64,000 nt of DNA from Rebecca billardiae RCC1528 (lineage: Eukaryota > Haptophyta): positions 1,984,001 to 2,048,000 of the forward strand of contig OZ251225.1 of assembly GCA_965240325.2 (NCBI GenBank). The letters are read 5' to 3'. Shown here piece by piece: positions 1-10,748 of this stretch (the stretch's first letter is position 1; each line of letters starts with the position of its first letter). Made by a program: the position numbers and the translations under genes. The notes beneath the pieces were generated by a model that was given only the letters and a program-made list of their open reading frames with translations, made no database searches and was not told the origin of the DNA.

Positions 1-449
1 CGCCCGGCGAGCAATCTGCCATCTGGCATCTGCAATGATACGGTCGGCGGCCGCCCCCTCACTACAGTCACAGACACGGAGATGACGCTCGGACGGACGG
101 CTGCTCATTGATGTCGGCACATGGAAGTATACACGGGTCGTGCGGCCACGACGCTCTGTGCGCCCATCTAGCCCTCACCCCGGGGCAGCGGGCCCCATCG
201 ACCCGCTCTGGGGGCGCCTGCCCTGCCTGCCTCGCCGCGGCACCTCCTACTGAGCTGCGCGGCTGGCGATGGTTCGGCCGGTGGTCGCGGCCTCAGCACC
301 GCCAGACAGAGCGAGCGTGTGGAGGCGCGGCAGCGGGAGGTACCCTGCGCGGAGGCGGCGGGTAGGCGCGGTGCGCAGGCGCAGCCCGGAGGCCGCGCGC
401 GCTGCGCGCCTGTCCGAGGGCGCAGCGGCGCCACCCGCTCCGCCCTGCC
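1..449. other. No gene recognised at window start
   Basis: GC-rich sequence with several overlapping open frames on both strands. None has a convincing composition or a recognisable domain, so I see nothing that can be called. The 3' UTR of the minus-strand gene at 450-962 should fall here. Confidence 0.4.
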
Positions 450-962
450 TCATTGTAGCCGCTTGCGCTTCAGCATCGCCGCCGCACTCGCCGCGTTCGG
501 GGAGGGCTCGCACTCGCTCCAGCCGAACTTGTGCTTCTTGACGCAGCTGTCGAAGGCGCTGTCGGTCGCGTTGCGCCCCGCCTCGCTCAGGTGCCGCCGT
601 CCCCGCCCGGCAGATGGTCCGGCCTTGAGCCGCTTTGTCAGCTGCTGCACAATGTCGACCGTGCCCAGGCCCTCCCCGCGCAGTCGCGCAATCTCCTCCC
701 ACAGGAGGAGGGTGCGCTCAGCCTGGTCGGCTGTGAAGCCAGTGCGCTGCATCACCGGCTCGAGGCGCTCCATGCGCTCCCCTGCTGAGTGGCTCTCCGG
801 CTCGGCCGTGAGCAGGCGGTCGATGAGCGAGCACGATGCATCGCGCGCGTCGTACCCGTCGGCCTCGAGCAGCTTGAGCTGCTCGTGCCCTGCGCGGTCG
901 AAGAGGGCATGCGCCTGCTGGAGCGACGCCCCCTCGTCGCCCTCCACCTCGTCGTGCTGCAT
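450..962 (-). CDS. Small hypothetical protein, possibly a terminal exon
   Basis: The open frame gives 170 residues from a real ATG at 962 to a stop at 450. Its composition is balanced and protein-like, unlike the Arg/Ala-rich shadow frames around it. The first 110 residues are predicted to be mostly helical (segments near residues 12-32, 40-55 and 72-112), and the C-terminus is basic and Cys/Trp-containing, ending in KRKRLQ. I do not recognise a family. The ATG lies in a context that could also be a splice acceptor (atgcag before CACGAC), so this may be the last exon of a longer gene whose upstream exons I cannot find in 963-1982. Confidence 0.4.
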   Translation of the reverse strand: MQHDEVEGDEGASLQQAHALFDRAGHEQLKLLEADGYDARDASCSLIDRLLTAEPESHSAGERMERLEPVMQRTGFTADQAERTLLLWEEIARLRGEGLGTVDIVQQLTKRLKAGPSAGRGRRHLSEAGRNATDSAFDSCVKKHKFGWSECEPSPNAASAAAMLKRKRLQ

Positions 963-1982
963 TGACTCCCACAGGCTGCCGGTGGGGGCTCCTCCGCGCC
1001 GGGTTGATGGCCGCCCTGGCCCGGTTGCTCCCTTGCCCCTTCACACAGCGTTGGGGCCCGCCTCTCCCCTGCGCGCCCTGGCTCTCGTGGCGGAGGGGCG
1101 AGCTGCGACTCACGAGCGTTGGTCGCTGGCGTCCGGCTCCTGACCACTCTCAACTCGGTCAGGACTCCGGGATTTGACGTCCGCGACTCCGACGATGCAT
1201 GACATTCTCCGCATGCGCCCCACGACACGGCTCGCTGCAGTCTTGGCGGTGCAGAGGAACCCACAGGAGATGCCCCGTTGGCGAGAGGCAGGCTGCACGG
1301 ATCAGCCTCGGTCGGCGTGCACCGAGCGGGTTGGCTGCCGACAAGAGCCCTGACAGACACGTATCATAAGCCATCATCGCAGAAACGCCGCCTAGTGGTA
1401 CGCCCGCCGCCACGGCACTCAGCCACTCTAGCGACGGCCTGTCGTTTCGGTGATGCCGCGGTCACGGTGCGACTAGTAGAGCTAAGAGCAGCGATGGACT
1501 CCTTTTGATCGAGGTACTCTCGCTCACCTAGTCGTCGTCGCGCAAGGCCGGCCGGTCGCAACGGCACTCTACGGCTCACCGTTAACGGAGTACGGACTGC
1601 GGTCACGGCGGGTGAGCCTGACGCGGGCCGACCGGCCGAGTACGGCGGTATCAAGTCGTAACACTGAGTGCCATGCTGAAACATGAAACAGCGCGGTGCC
1701 GCGGTACTCTCGCCTTGACTCATTACTGGCCGCTGACTCGGACTGAGTGAGTAAGAGTTTAGGGCGCACGTGCCGCACGGCCTGCTTCCACGGGCACGGT
1801 GACGGTCTGTCCACTCGGCCACTGAGTACTCACTCCTGCCACTCGCCAGCCCCGCCCGCCGCCCGCCGGCCCGCCCGCCGCCGTCTCAGTCTACAGTGCG
1901 CGCGCCTCGAAGCAGCGCGCAGGTGCGAGCGGCGCGTCCGCTGTCTGTCTGCTGACGCCCATCAGAACCAGCAGTGTGCTCA
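963..1982. other. Intergenic, no gene seen
   Basis: About 1 kb between two minus-strand genes. Open frames here are short and Arg-rich and I see no domain. It should contain the 3' end of the CCDC180-like gene and the promoter or missing 5' exons of the small gene at 450-962. Confidence 0.4.
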
Positions 1983-4900
1983 TCACCTCTTGAGCATGCT
2001 CGTCATCTTGGCCCAGTTGTGCGACCACATCTCTTCCTCCCTGAGCAGTGCGTGGCACGTGCTCGCCATCGCGCGCACCGTCTCGTGGTAGTGCGTGCGC
2101 ATCGTTGCGTACACGCGGTCGCGGCTCGCGATGGTCGAGCGGTGCGCGGGCGTGAGGAACGTGCTGAGCACGGCGGGCGGCGGCGGCGCGCCCCCGGCCG
2201 CCGGTGGCGGCGCGGCCTCCGCGGCGGGGGCGGCCTCCGCGCCGCCGACGCCGGCCGCCTCGGCAGTCAGCTCGTCAATAGGCAGCAGAGGCCACTCCTT
2301 GAGCGCGAACTTGCGGCCGGGCGGCGGCGCGGGCATGTTGTGTGCCGACTGCTGGATGAGCTCCTCGACGAGCTTCACGCGCAGCGCCTTGCGCTTCGCC
2401 TCGGGCGGCTCGTCCGGGAGCACCAGGTCGGGCGAGAAGGCGAAGTTGTCGAAGATGGTCGAGAGCACGCGCGTCACGTGCTGCAGCCGCGCGACGCACG
2501 CCGCCGCGTGCGCCGTCTCCCCTGCGAGCAGCGCGGCCTGGTGGGGGCGCAAGGGGGGCGCGGTGGGCAGGGGGAAGGGGTTGGGCCGAGGCGGTGAGCG
2601 AGTGCGGCCGATGCTGCCCGGCCCGCCGCCCACGCGCGCGGCGCAGAGCACACCGCCGCGTGAAGGGGGGCGGGGAGAACGGGCGGGCCACCCGGGCGGC
2701 ACGCGGCGCGCCGCCGCTCACCTGCAGCGTGCGCGCCGCGGCGGTGGCCGTCTGTAGCCTGTCCGCCTCGGCGGCCTCGAGTGCGTCGAGCTCGGCGCGC
2801 CGGTTGGGGTTGGAGAGCGCGGGCTTGAGCGAGGCCTCGTGCACGCGCCGCCGCTTCGCGAGGTCCGCGTGCCGCGCGTCGTACGCCTTCTTGAGCGCGC
2901 TCGAGTCTGCGCGCGCCCGCGCCTCCGCCACCGCGCGCGTCTCGTCCAGCGCCGACGCGGCCAACGCGGGGAGAATAGTTTCCAGCTCAAACAGCCGGGA
3001 GCGGAAGCGGCGGTTCTTCTCGCGGCTGCGCGCCAAGGGGCAGGGGCGTGCGTGCGCGCGTGCGTGCGCGCGTGGGTTGTGAGCGCGCGCGAATGCACAG
3101 CCAGCCGACCGGTCTGAGAGCGAGGCGCGTGGAGGCGCGCGCAGCGGCGCCGCGCGCGCGTGGGGAGCGGGCTCGGCGCCGCGCGCCGCGCGCCGCGCGC
3201 ACCGGTGCGCGGTCGCCTTGGCCGTGAACTGCGCGAGCAGCTTGGCGACGCGCTCCATCGCCTCCTCCATCGTGGGCGCAATCTCGGTGGGGCGCGTGGG
3301 CTCCCGCTCGCCCTTCTGCTGGTAGTACGCCGTATACAGCGCCTGGGCGGAGGCCGCGCGGGCAGAGCCCAAGCGCAAGTTGCCAAGGCAGGGGGCGCGG
3401 CGCGCGCGCGTGTCAGGCCGGGCGGCGGCGCGCGCAGGCCGAGTGGGTGCCGGCCGGCGTGAGCGGGGCGTGCGCCGGGCGGCCGGCGTTCGCTGCCCGG
3501 CCGCCCGCGCCGCGGAGGCTCGCGGCCGCGAGCGGGCGACGACGGCGTGGCGCGAGTCCAGGCGCGCGCCCCCCGCGCGCCGCCCCCATCAACCCGGCAC
3601 AGCGATGTGCGCGCGCCGCGCGCGCCGCGCGCGCCGCGCGCGCCGCGCCCGGCCAAGTCTCACCTTGAGCTGCTCGTGCGTGCGCGCTCGCGCGGCCTCG
3701 ATCAGCGCGATCAGCGCGTTCGGGTCGGCCCCTGGGTTCCCCGGCCCGGCGGTCGCGCCGCCCGCTGGCTCAGCCGCGCCGCCCGCCGCGCCCTTGCCTG
3801 CCGCCCCTTTCTTCTCCGCCGGCGGCGCGGCCTTGGCCGGCGGCGCGGCCGCCGCGGCCGCCGCGGCCGGCGCGCCCGCGCCGGCGGCCGGCTCGAGCGG
3901 CACGTCGAGCTCGACGTCGGGGATCGCCGAGTCGAGGATCTCGAGGTGGCGCGCGCGGCGCACCAGCCGCGCGCGCAGCTCCTCGAGCGTGCTCAGCAGC
4001 TTGGCCAGATTGCGATCTCGCTCGTCGACGGGCGTGCGCGGGTCGTGCGCGCTCACGCGCTTGTGCAGCGAGCTCAGCCTTCGCATCAGATCGGCGAGGG
4101 TGTCCTCCTCGAGCTGCGAGGAGGTGAACTCGGAGCGCATCACCGCCGCGCCGGCGGAGTGCGCGCCCTTCGCCGCCTCGATCAGCCCCACGTCCTCCTT
4201 GTTCACGCGGAACGCCTCGGCGAACGACGCCTGCGCGCCTTCCAGCTGCGCTAGCAACTCGGCGGCTATCTCGTCGATCCGCGCGTGCTCGGCGCCGTGG
4301 CACGCCTGCGCGTGGGCGTTGAGCTGGTCGAGGCGCGCCTGGAACTGCGCGATCTCGTCCGGGTGGTACTGCCCGCCCTCGTCCCACGGCTTGAGCGTCG
4401 CGCTGAACGCCGCGTTCAGATGCGTCACCTGCTCGAGCGACGCTCTGGACAGCTCGCGGAGCGCCGCGACTTGGTCGGTTGAGACCAGTCGTCGGAACGA
4501 GGCGGCGACCGCCTCCGCGTCGCGGCGCAGCCGCTCGATGGTGGCCATGTGCGAGTTCTTCGGGTGGCGCAGCTCGAGCTCGCGCCGCTGCATCTCCGAG
4601 ACGAAGCTGCCCAGCGCCTCGCGCGCACCGCGCACCGCCGTCTCAAAGTCGTTACGCAGCGCGCCGTTTCGCTTGGCGATGTAGCGCGCGTGCCGGCCGA
4701 ACCGCTCGCGGTGCGAGTAGAGTTCGTCCAAGCGTTGGTTGCGCACGTCGAGCTCGAGCCGGCCGGCGCGCGGGCGGTGCGCGAGGAGGCGCTCGTCCAG
4801 CTCCGTCCGCACCGCGCGGAACAGCTGCCCCACCTCGTCCTCCGCCACGCCCTCGAGCTCGTGCGTGCGCTGCTCGTGGTGAGACGTCGCGATCCGCGCG

Positions 4901-7787
4901 AGGTGGCGACGCAATCCGTGGAGCCGGTCAGCATCCAACTCGACGGGCGCGAGCGCGGCCGAGCCGTCGGTGTCGAGCGGCGGGATGGCGGAGGGCGCGT
5001 CGAGGCCCTCGGGTAGCGCCTCCGCGATCGCGTGCGCCGTGCGCTCCGCCGCCTCCGCCGGGTCGCTGATCTCGTCGTCGACATCCGAGCCGGCGTCCGC
5101 GTCCGCGTCCGCGTCCGCCGCGTCGGCCGACCCGACACGCCCGCCCTCGCCCTCGGCGGCGGCGGCGGGCGCCTCCGCCGCGGGCGCGCCGGTGAGCAGC
5201 GCCATCATCGCGCGGCGCGAGGCCTCCGCCTTCGCCGCCTCCGACTCCTTCTCCGTCGCGATCGCGCGCGTCTCCGCCGGCGTGAGCAGCCGGTACTCCA
5301 CGCCGCGCGCCGAGACGACGCGGAGCAGCGCGGCCGCGTTGGCGCCTTCGACGTAGGACTCCCCGCGGGCCTCTGCGCCGAGGATCTTCTCGGCCTTCCA
5401 CTCGAGGGGGAAGACGGTGCCGAAGGTGGGCTGTGTCGCCTCGTTCTCGTCCTCCGCCGCCTCCTCCTCCTCCTCCTCCTCCTCCTCCTCCTCCTCCGCG
5501 TCCGCGTCCGCGGCCGCGCCGCCGTCGGCCGCCGCGCCCTCCCCTGCCTCGCTGCCGCCCGCCTCCGAGCCACGTTCGGACGGCGGGCGCGAGCCGCCGC
5601 GCTTCGAGCGGCCGAGCTGCTGCCGGCGCTGCCGCCACTCGTTGTACTCCTCCGCCTTCACCAGCCCGATCCGCTTGTGCAGCGCCGTGCCGAACCGCTC
5701 GAGCTCGTCCGACACGTTCCCCGGGTGCGCCGTGAGTACCGCGGTCGTGCGGCGCGTGAACTGGATATACCCGTTTTCTACTTGCTTGAGTAGCTGGAGC
5801 GCCTTCTGCAGCGAGGCGGCGGCGCCGGCGTCGGAGGCGTCCTGCCGCAGCGCGAGCACGGTCTGGTCGAGCTGCGCCTCGAGCGCGCGGTCCGACTCCT
5901 CGTGCGCCGCGCGCGCGTCGTGCAGCGCCGACCGGAAGTTTCCGAAAAGTTCCTTGGCGTGCGCGTCGTGCTCGTCAAACGCCGCGCCGACGTCTCGGAA
6001 CAGAGCGATCGTCTGCAGCGCGCGCTCGTGCAGCGAGAGGAGCTGCGCGCCGAGCGCGTCCTCGACGCGGCCGATCATCGCCTCCGCGTCCGCGCGCCGC
6101 GCCGCCGCGAGCGGCTCCGCCTGCGCCGCCACCACCGCGCCCACCGCCTCGGCGTCGCCGATGTGGCCAAAGTGTTCAAGCCGCTCGCGCAGGCTGTGCA
6201 GCTGGTGTGCCACGCGCTGCTCTGTGCGCGCCTCCGCGTCGCGCAGCGCGGCGAGCGCGCTCGAGTGCATCTGCACCTCGCGCATCGTGAGCGCGGCCGC
6301 CTCCGCCGCCTTCGCGTCGCCCAGCGCCGCCGAGAGCGTGCGCTCCTCCACCGCGCCCAGCGACTCGAGCAGCCCCATGCGCTCCGCGCCGAACCGCTCC
6401 TGTTCGGCGCGCAGCTCTGCGAGGACCGCGCGCCGCTCGTCCGGGCAGACGAGCTCGGGCGCGGTGACGAAGGCCTTGAAGAGCTGGAGCGCGTGCTCGT
6501 GCCGCGCGCGGCGCCACGCCGCGAGCCGCCCCTTGTACAGCGCCTCGTGCTCGCGCTGCCGCGACACCTCGGCGATTCGGAGCTTGGCGATCAAATCTGC
6601 ATGCACCGCCTTGTTGGAGATGATCAGAAAGTTGATCTCGGCCGTCATCTTCTCGAGCTCGCGCTCGAGCTCGTTGGGCAGCATGTGGCCGATCTCGACG
6701 CACGCGTCCATCAGCTGGCACAGCTCGATGTGCGCCGCCTGCCGCCGCTCCGCCTCCGTGTCGTCCAGCTCGCTCTCGAACTCGGCGATCCACGTCGCGC
6801 GCCTCGGCCCCTGCGCTTCGATAGACTCGCCGATAGACTCGATGTCCTCGAGCTCGAGCCGGGTGAGGAAGTCGTCGTTGAGCTCCTCGAAGAAGGACTC
6901 GATCTCTGCGCGCGCGGCGGCGGCACGGCGCGCGCGCGCGGGACCGCCGCGGCCCGGTGAGCGAGCGAGCCATCGACCGCGCGGCCGCGCGAACGCTCGG
7001 TGTTTGCACGTGCGAACACCGCGCGCCGGAGCAGCAGCGGCTCGCGCGCGCAGCGAGCGCACACACCCGAGTCGTTGAGCGCCATGAGCTGCTTGAACGA
7101 GCGCGCGGACTGCGCGGTGCGCAGCTCGATCTCGACGCTCAGGTACCCCTTCCGCTTGTTGTACACCTCGATCGCCTGCTCCTGCCGCTCCTTGCGCGAC
7201 AGGCGCATCTCCTCGATGCCGACGCCTCCGGTCGTGGAGACGCTGAGTCGCGGGATCGTCGGCAGCGTGCGCACCTCGCCGGAGCCGACCTCGCGCTCCG
7301 TGGGCTGCGCGGGCGCCGAGCGGATGCTGCGCGGGCGCCGAGCGGCGAGGCGCGGGCGGCGGCGAGGGGGGCGGGGAGATCAGGACGAGCGCGCGCGCGA
7401 GGGCGCGGCGCTGCCGTGCGATCGCTCGGTGCCGTGAGCCACGAGCACGCCGCGCGCGTACTCCGCGAGGAGGGCTGGATTGGTCGGCGCAGCGAGCTCG
7501 CGCTTCGAAGGGAGCCGGCTGCTCACGCGCGGCTTGCGCAGGGTTTGCAGCAGCCCGGTCTCGGCGCTGAACGCGTTGGCGAGCGTCTGCCGCATCATCG
7601 GCCCCGGGTTTGCCGGCGTCGTGCTGAGCAGCGCGTCGACGCGGTCCGCTGTCGTCGTGCCGCCGAGCTCGGCACGCATCGCGGCGAGGTCGGCGCCGGC
7701 ATCCACGCCGGCACTATCGTACCCGCCGCCCTCCACCCACCGAGGCGGCTCCTCCTTCACGGCCTCCATGGTGGCCATGGAGGCCAT
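1983..7787 (-). CDS. CCDC180: CCDC180-like coiled-coil protein, six exons
   Basis: Predicted protein of about 1,600 residues, close to animal CCDC180. Start chosen at the ATG at 7787 (context CACAATGG). Exons in transcript order: 7787 to about 7440, 7304-7067, 6905-3664, 3342-3203, 3025-2722, 2537-1983. The last five junctions keep frame with GT/AG ends; the first donor is uncertain. The long central exon is almost all helical. Its first third resembles the DUF4455 region of CCDC180 and the end of the protein its DUF4456 region. The middle is an acidic linker with a run of about 12 Glu (+ strand 5460-5500). CCDC180 proteins are associated with cilia and flagella, so a flagellar role is likely by homology. 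Assignment rests on architecture, length and remembered family pattern; another ciliary coiled-coil protein is the main alternative. Confidence 0.58.
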
Positions 7788-8646
7788 TGTGATCGCTCCC
7801 GGGAAACGGCCGCACCGGACCCAGCGGCAGGGGGGCCTCACCACCCGTCCGGGCGGGAGACGCACAAGAAATGCATGATGCAACGTGCCGGCCCTATGGA
7901 GCGCTCGTTGGAACTTGACGCCGGTTTGGCGCCCGCGCGGCGAGGGCGACGACGGGCGTACACGGGGCCCGCGGCGGCGGGAAGCGCGCGAGCGCGGCCG
8001 AGAACGGCACGGTCCGGACGCCTCTCGCCAGCCGCGGACGCGCACCGCGCCTCCTCCTCGCACGCTGCTAACTTGATCCGGGTTGAACGGTGGTTTTGCT
8101 GCCGACCAGCTCAAGTTCCACGGCTGGTCAAGGTTCGGCTTGCGACCTCGCCGCTGGTGCTTGCAAGAAGGTACACGAGTTGGTCGAACTCCCACGCACC
8201 CGCTCTGCGCTCGTCGACGCCCTCTGAAGGTGACTCGGGGTGCATGCCGGGCAGTGGAATGCAGTGGTTCGGCGTTGCCTCTCAGTCGTCCAGCGCGTAG
8301 GCCATGTAGCGCGGGTGTGGTGCGCGCATGGCCCGGTAATTCGGTCGCGGCATGTCTGTCTGGGCTGCCCAAGGCCTGCCGCACCGCAAAGCGAGCGCTC
8401 AGGAGCGTGTGCCGACCGTGCCAGCCCCGCCGAGATGGGGCACTTCGCTGGGAAATGCGGTGTCAAGTTCCAAGCCCCGCCAAGTTCCAACGAGCGCTCC
8501 ATACAGTTTATTTGTTTTAACGTGCGTACTGTAAGGCTCACGGTGGCAGGTTGCCGCGCCATCCTTCATCGCACGCTCTCCGAAACCGCTAGGTCTGCTA
8601 GACTGCTTTTCTGCTACGTAACTCGTAAGACAATGGCGCATGATCC
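7788..8646. other. Intergenic region with an inverted-repeat-bounded segment
   Basis: Lies between the 5' end of the CCDC180-like gene and the 3' end of the sulfotransferase, both on the minus strand. It contains the 23-bp inverted repeat described separately and a copy of a recurrent AT-rich motif near 8502-8526. I see no coding gene. Confidence 0.5.
7895..8503. repeat. 609-bp segment bounded by 23-bp perfect inverted repeats
   Basis: Positions 7895-7917 and 8481-8503 are perfect reverse complements (core GGAGCGCTCGTTGGAACTTG). The spacing and perfection suggest a small non-autonomous inverted-repeat element. No clear target-site duplication is visible and no other copy was found in the window. 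Confidence 0.5.
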
Positions 8647-10677
8647 TCAGAATGATGATGGGCCATGGACCATTGCAGTCGTTGCGGTCGCAGCAGCAGC
8701 CGAGCCGTTCCTTGCGCCGGCGCCGGCCGCACCGCCCCATCTCTCCACGTACGCCGCCTCGTCCGTGAGCTGCGTGCGCGGGTCGACGGTCGCCGTCATC
8801 AGCCGCGCTCCGCGCTCGTACCCGAAACGGTGCACGCACGCCGGCAGGGCGGAGGCCGGGATGTGGTCGCACCCCTCGTCGAGCTTGAGCGTGGGCGAGC
8901 CCGGCCCGGCGGTGCGCAGCTCGCTACGCCTGCACTGCACGCGCTCGCACGGCACCAGCCGGACGCCGTCGAACGCCGACGCCTCCACAACCTCCCCGTC
9001 ACCCACCGCGCGCGCGCTCCAGCCGGCCGGCAGCCTCAGGGGCGGTAGACTCGCGTCGTGCGCGCGCGCGCGCGCGGGGATCGGGAGCCAGATGGCGGCG
9101 AGCAGTTGTAGTACGCGCTGCTCGGAGGGCGGATCGCCCCCATCGGCTGGGTCGGCGCCAGTCTCACCGCCGCCTTGGCCGCCTGACCCATCCGCGAGGT
9201 GGCCGGTGCGGTCGTGAGAGCGCGCGCCGCCGCTGTCGCTGCCGCCATCGCCGCCCGCGCCCGCGCCACCGCCACCGCCACCGCCACCGCCACCGCCGCC
9301 GCCGCCGCCGCCTACCGCGGCCCGCCCCGCTGTGCCCACCACGACGCGCACGCACTGCTCTCGCGAGATCAGATCGAGCGAGCGCGCGATCGGCGGCTCG
9401 GAGCCGCCGTCCGCCGACCGCTTGCGACAGCTCGGCACCCATCGCCGCCACATGAAGCGGTCAGCAGGCGGCGGCCCACCAGCGAACGCGCGCCGCGCCT
9501 TGCGAGGCGGCATCTGCGCCACGGCCGCGCGGTCCGCCGCGCTCGCCGCGTCGAACGCGGCCTCGGCGGCGGCGAAGGCCGGCTCGCTCGCGCGCACCTC
9601 GCGCAGCTCGGCGTCGAGCCGCGCCGCCGCGAGCGCGTGCACGCGCGCGTCCACGCGTGTCTGTGCGCGCAGCTGCTGTAGCTCGGCCGCGGGGAGCGAG
9701 CGCAGCTGCCGCCGGGCGCGCGCGTACGCGGCCGCCTGCGCGGGCGTGAGGTCGCGCTCCGCCTCGGCGCGCGAGTTGAGCCGCGCGTAGTGCAGCTGCG
9801 CGAGCGGCAGGCCGGCGGCGCGCGCGATCAGCCGCACGCTCTCGTCGAAGCGCTCGGTCACGCCGACCACGTCGTAATCGGCGCGGAGCGAGGCCAGCAG
9901 CGAGGCCGCCTGCATTTCGCTCAGCTGGGTTTTCGAATTAAATCCGGTCGGATAGCCGAGGAGCTCCTGCGACTGCCGGTCGACGCCGAGCCACTGCGGG
10001 ACGGTCTGGTTGTGCGCGGGGTGGCGCGGGTGCATCGCCACCTCGTAGTTGAAGTCGGACACGGCGAAGGCGAGCGGCTCCCGCACGAGCGTGGCCAACA
10101 CGACGGCGCAGCCGAGGGGCCGGAGCGCGCGCCGGAGCGCGCGGATCGACGGCAGGATGGCCTCGGGGAACGCGCTGTGCGTGCTGGTGTGGAAGGTGGA
10201 GAAGGCGCGCGGGTGGGCGCGCGCGTACGCCCGAGGGTCGGCGAGCACCTCCGCGACGAACGCGAGCCACTCGAAGCGCGTCGTCTGCATCGACGCCGTC
10301 GCAAACGCCGCGCGCCACTCGGTGCGCCTCTGCACGTCGAGCATCAGCCGGGAGAAGGATTCGCCGCCCGTCTTGGCGATGTGCCGGAAGAGGAGGAGCG
10401 AGCAGTTCCCCGGCGGCGGCGCGCCGAGCGTGGCGTTGGCGCGCCGACGCGGGGGAGTGCCGCGGGCGACTGCAGCCGCCGGCCCGATGTCGCGCGGCGC
10501 GCGTGAGAGCCCGCCGCGCACCTCCCCGGGCCTCGCGCCGGCGCCCTCAAAGCTGCGCACGTCGAGCGCGCCGATCCAGCCGACGAGACGGATAAAAACG
10601 ATCGCGACGCTGCACCCCAGCACCACGGCCACACTCCACCTCATCTCTCCCCTCGAGCGCGGCTGGCCGTCCGCCAT
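8647..10677 (-). CDS. Golgi-type II membrane sulfotransferase
   Basis: Protein of 676 residues from the ATG at 10677, with no intron needed. A short cytoplasmic N-terminus is followed by one membrane segment (about residues 14-36), the usual layout of Golgi carbohydrate sulfotransferases. The PAPS 5'-phosphosulfate loop reads FRHIAKTGGESFS near residue 97, and a 3'-phosphate-binding segment LVREPLAFAVSDF lies near residue 198. The family transfers sulfate from PAPS to glycans; the acceptor here is unknown. Beyond about residue 440 the protein is unusual: a Gly run from a GCC/ACC-rich microsatellite (+ strand 9262-9312), a Ser/Gly/Asp linker, then a 150-residue Cys-containing tail of unknown role. 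An upstream in-frame start would overlap the divergent kelch gene, so I prefer 10677. Confidence 0.78.
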   Translation of the reverse strand: MADGQPRSRGEMRWSVAVVLGCSVAIVFIRLVGWIGALDVRSFEGAGARPGEVRGGLSRAPRDIGPAAAVARGTPPRRRANATLGAPPPGNCSLLLFRHIAKTGGESFSRLMLDVQRRTEWRAAFATASMQTTRFEWLAFVAEVLADPRAYARAHPRAFSTFHTSTHSAFPEAILPSIRALRRALRPLGCAVVLATLVREPLAFAVSDFNYEVAMHPRHPAHNQTVPQWLGVDRQSQELLGYPTGFNSKTQLSEMQAASLLASLRADYDVVGVTERFDESVRLIARAAGLPLAQLHYARLNSRAEAERDLTPAQAAAYARARRQLRSLPAAELQQLRAQTRVDARVHALAAARLDAELREVRASEPAFAAAEAAFDAASAADRAAVAQMPPRKARRAFAGGPPPADRFMWRRWVPSCRKRSADGGSEPPIARSLDLISREQCVRVVVGTAGRAAVGGGGGGGGGGGGGGGGAGAGGDGGSDSGGARSHDRTGHLADGSGGQGGGETGADPADGGDPPSEQRVLQLLAAIWLPIPARARAHDASLPPLRLPAGWSARAVGDGEVVEASAFDGVRLVPCERVQCRRSELRTAGPGSPTLKLDEGCDHIPASALPACVHRFGYERGARLMTATVDPRTQLTDEAAYVERWGGAAGAGARNGSAAAATATTAMVHGPSSF

Positions 10678-10748
10678 TGCTCGCGCAGCGGAAAGCCGTT
10701 GCAGCCTTGCAGGTCCACGGGCTGGCCGGCGAGCGCGGCAAGCGCGCC
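10678..10748. promoter_or_regulatory. 71-bp bidirectional intergenic region
   Basis: Only 71 bp separate the start codons of the sulfotransferase (-) and the kelch gene (+). Any shared promoter must lie here or within the coding ends. No TATA-like sequence is visible; the stretch is GC-rich. The starts are inferred, so true spacing could be greater if either gene begins further in. Confidence 0.45.
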
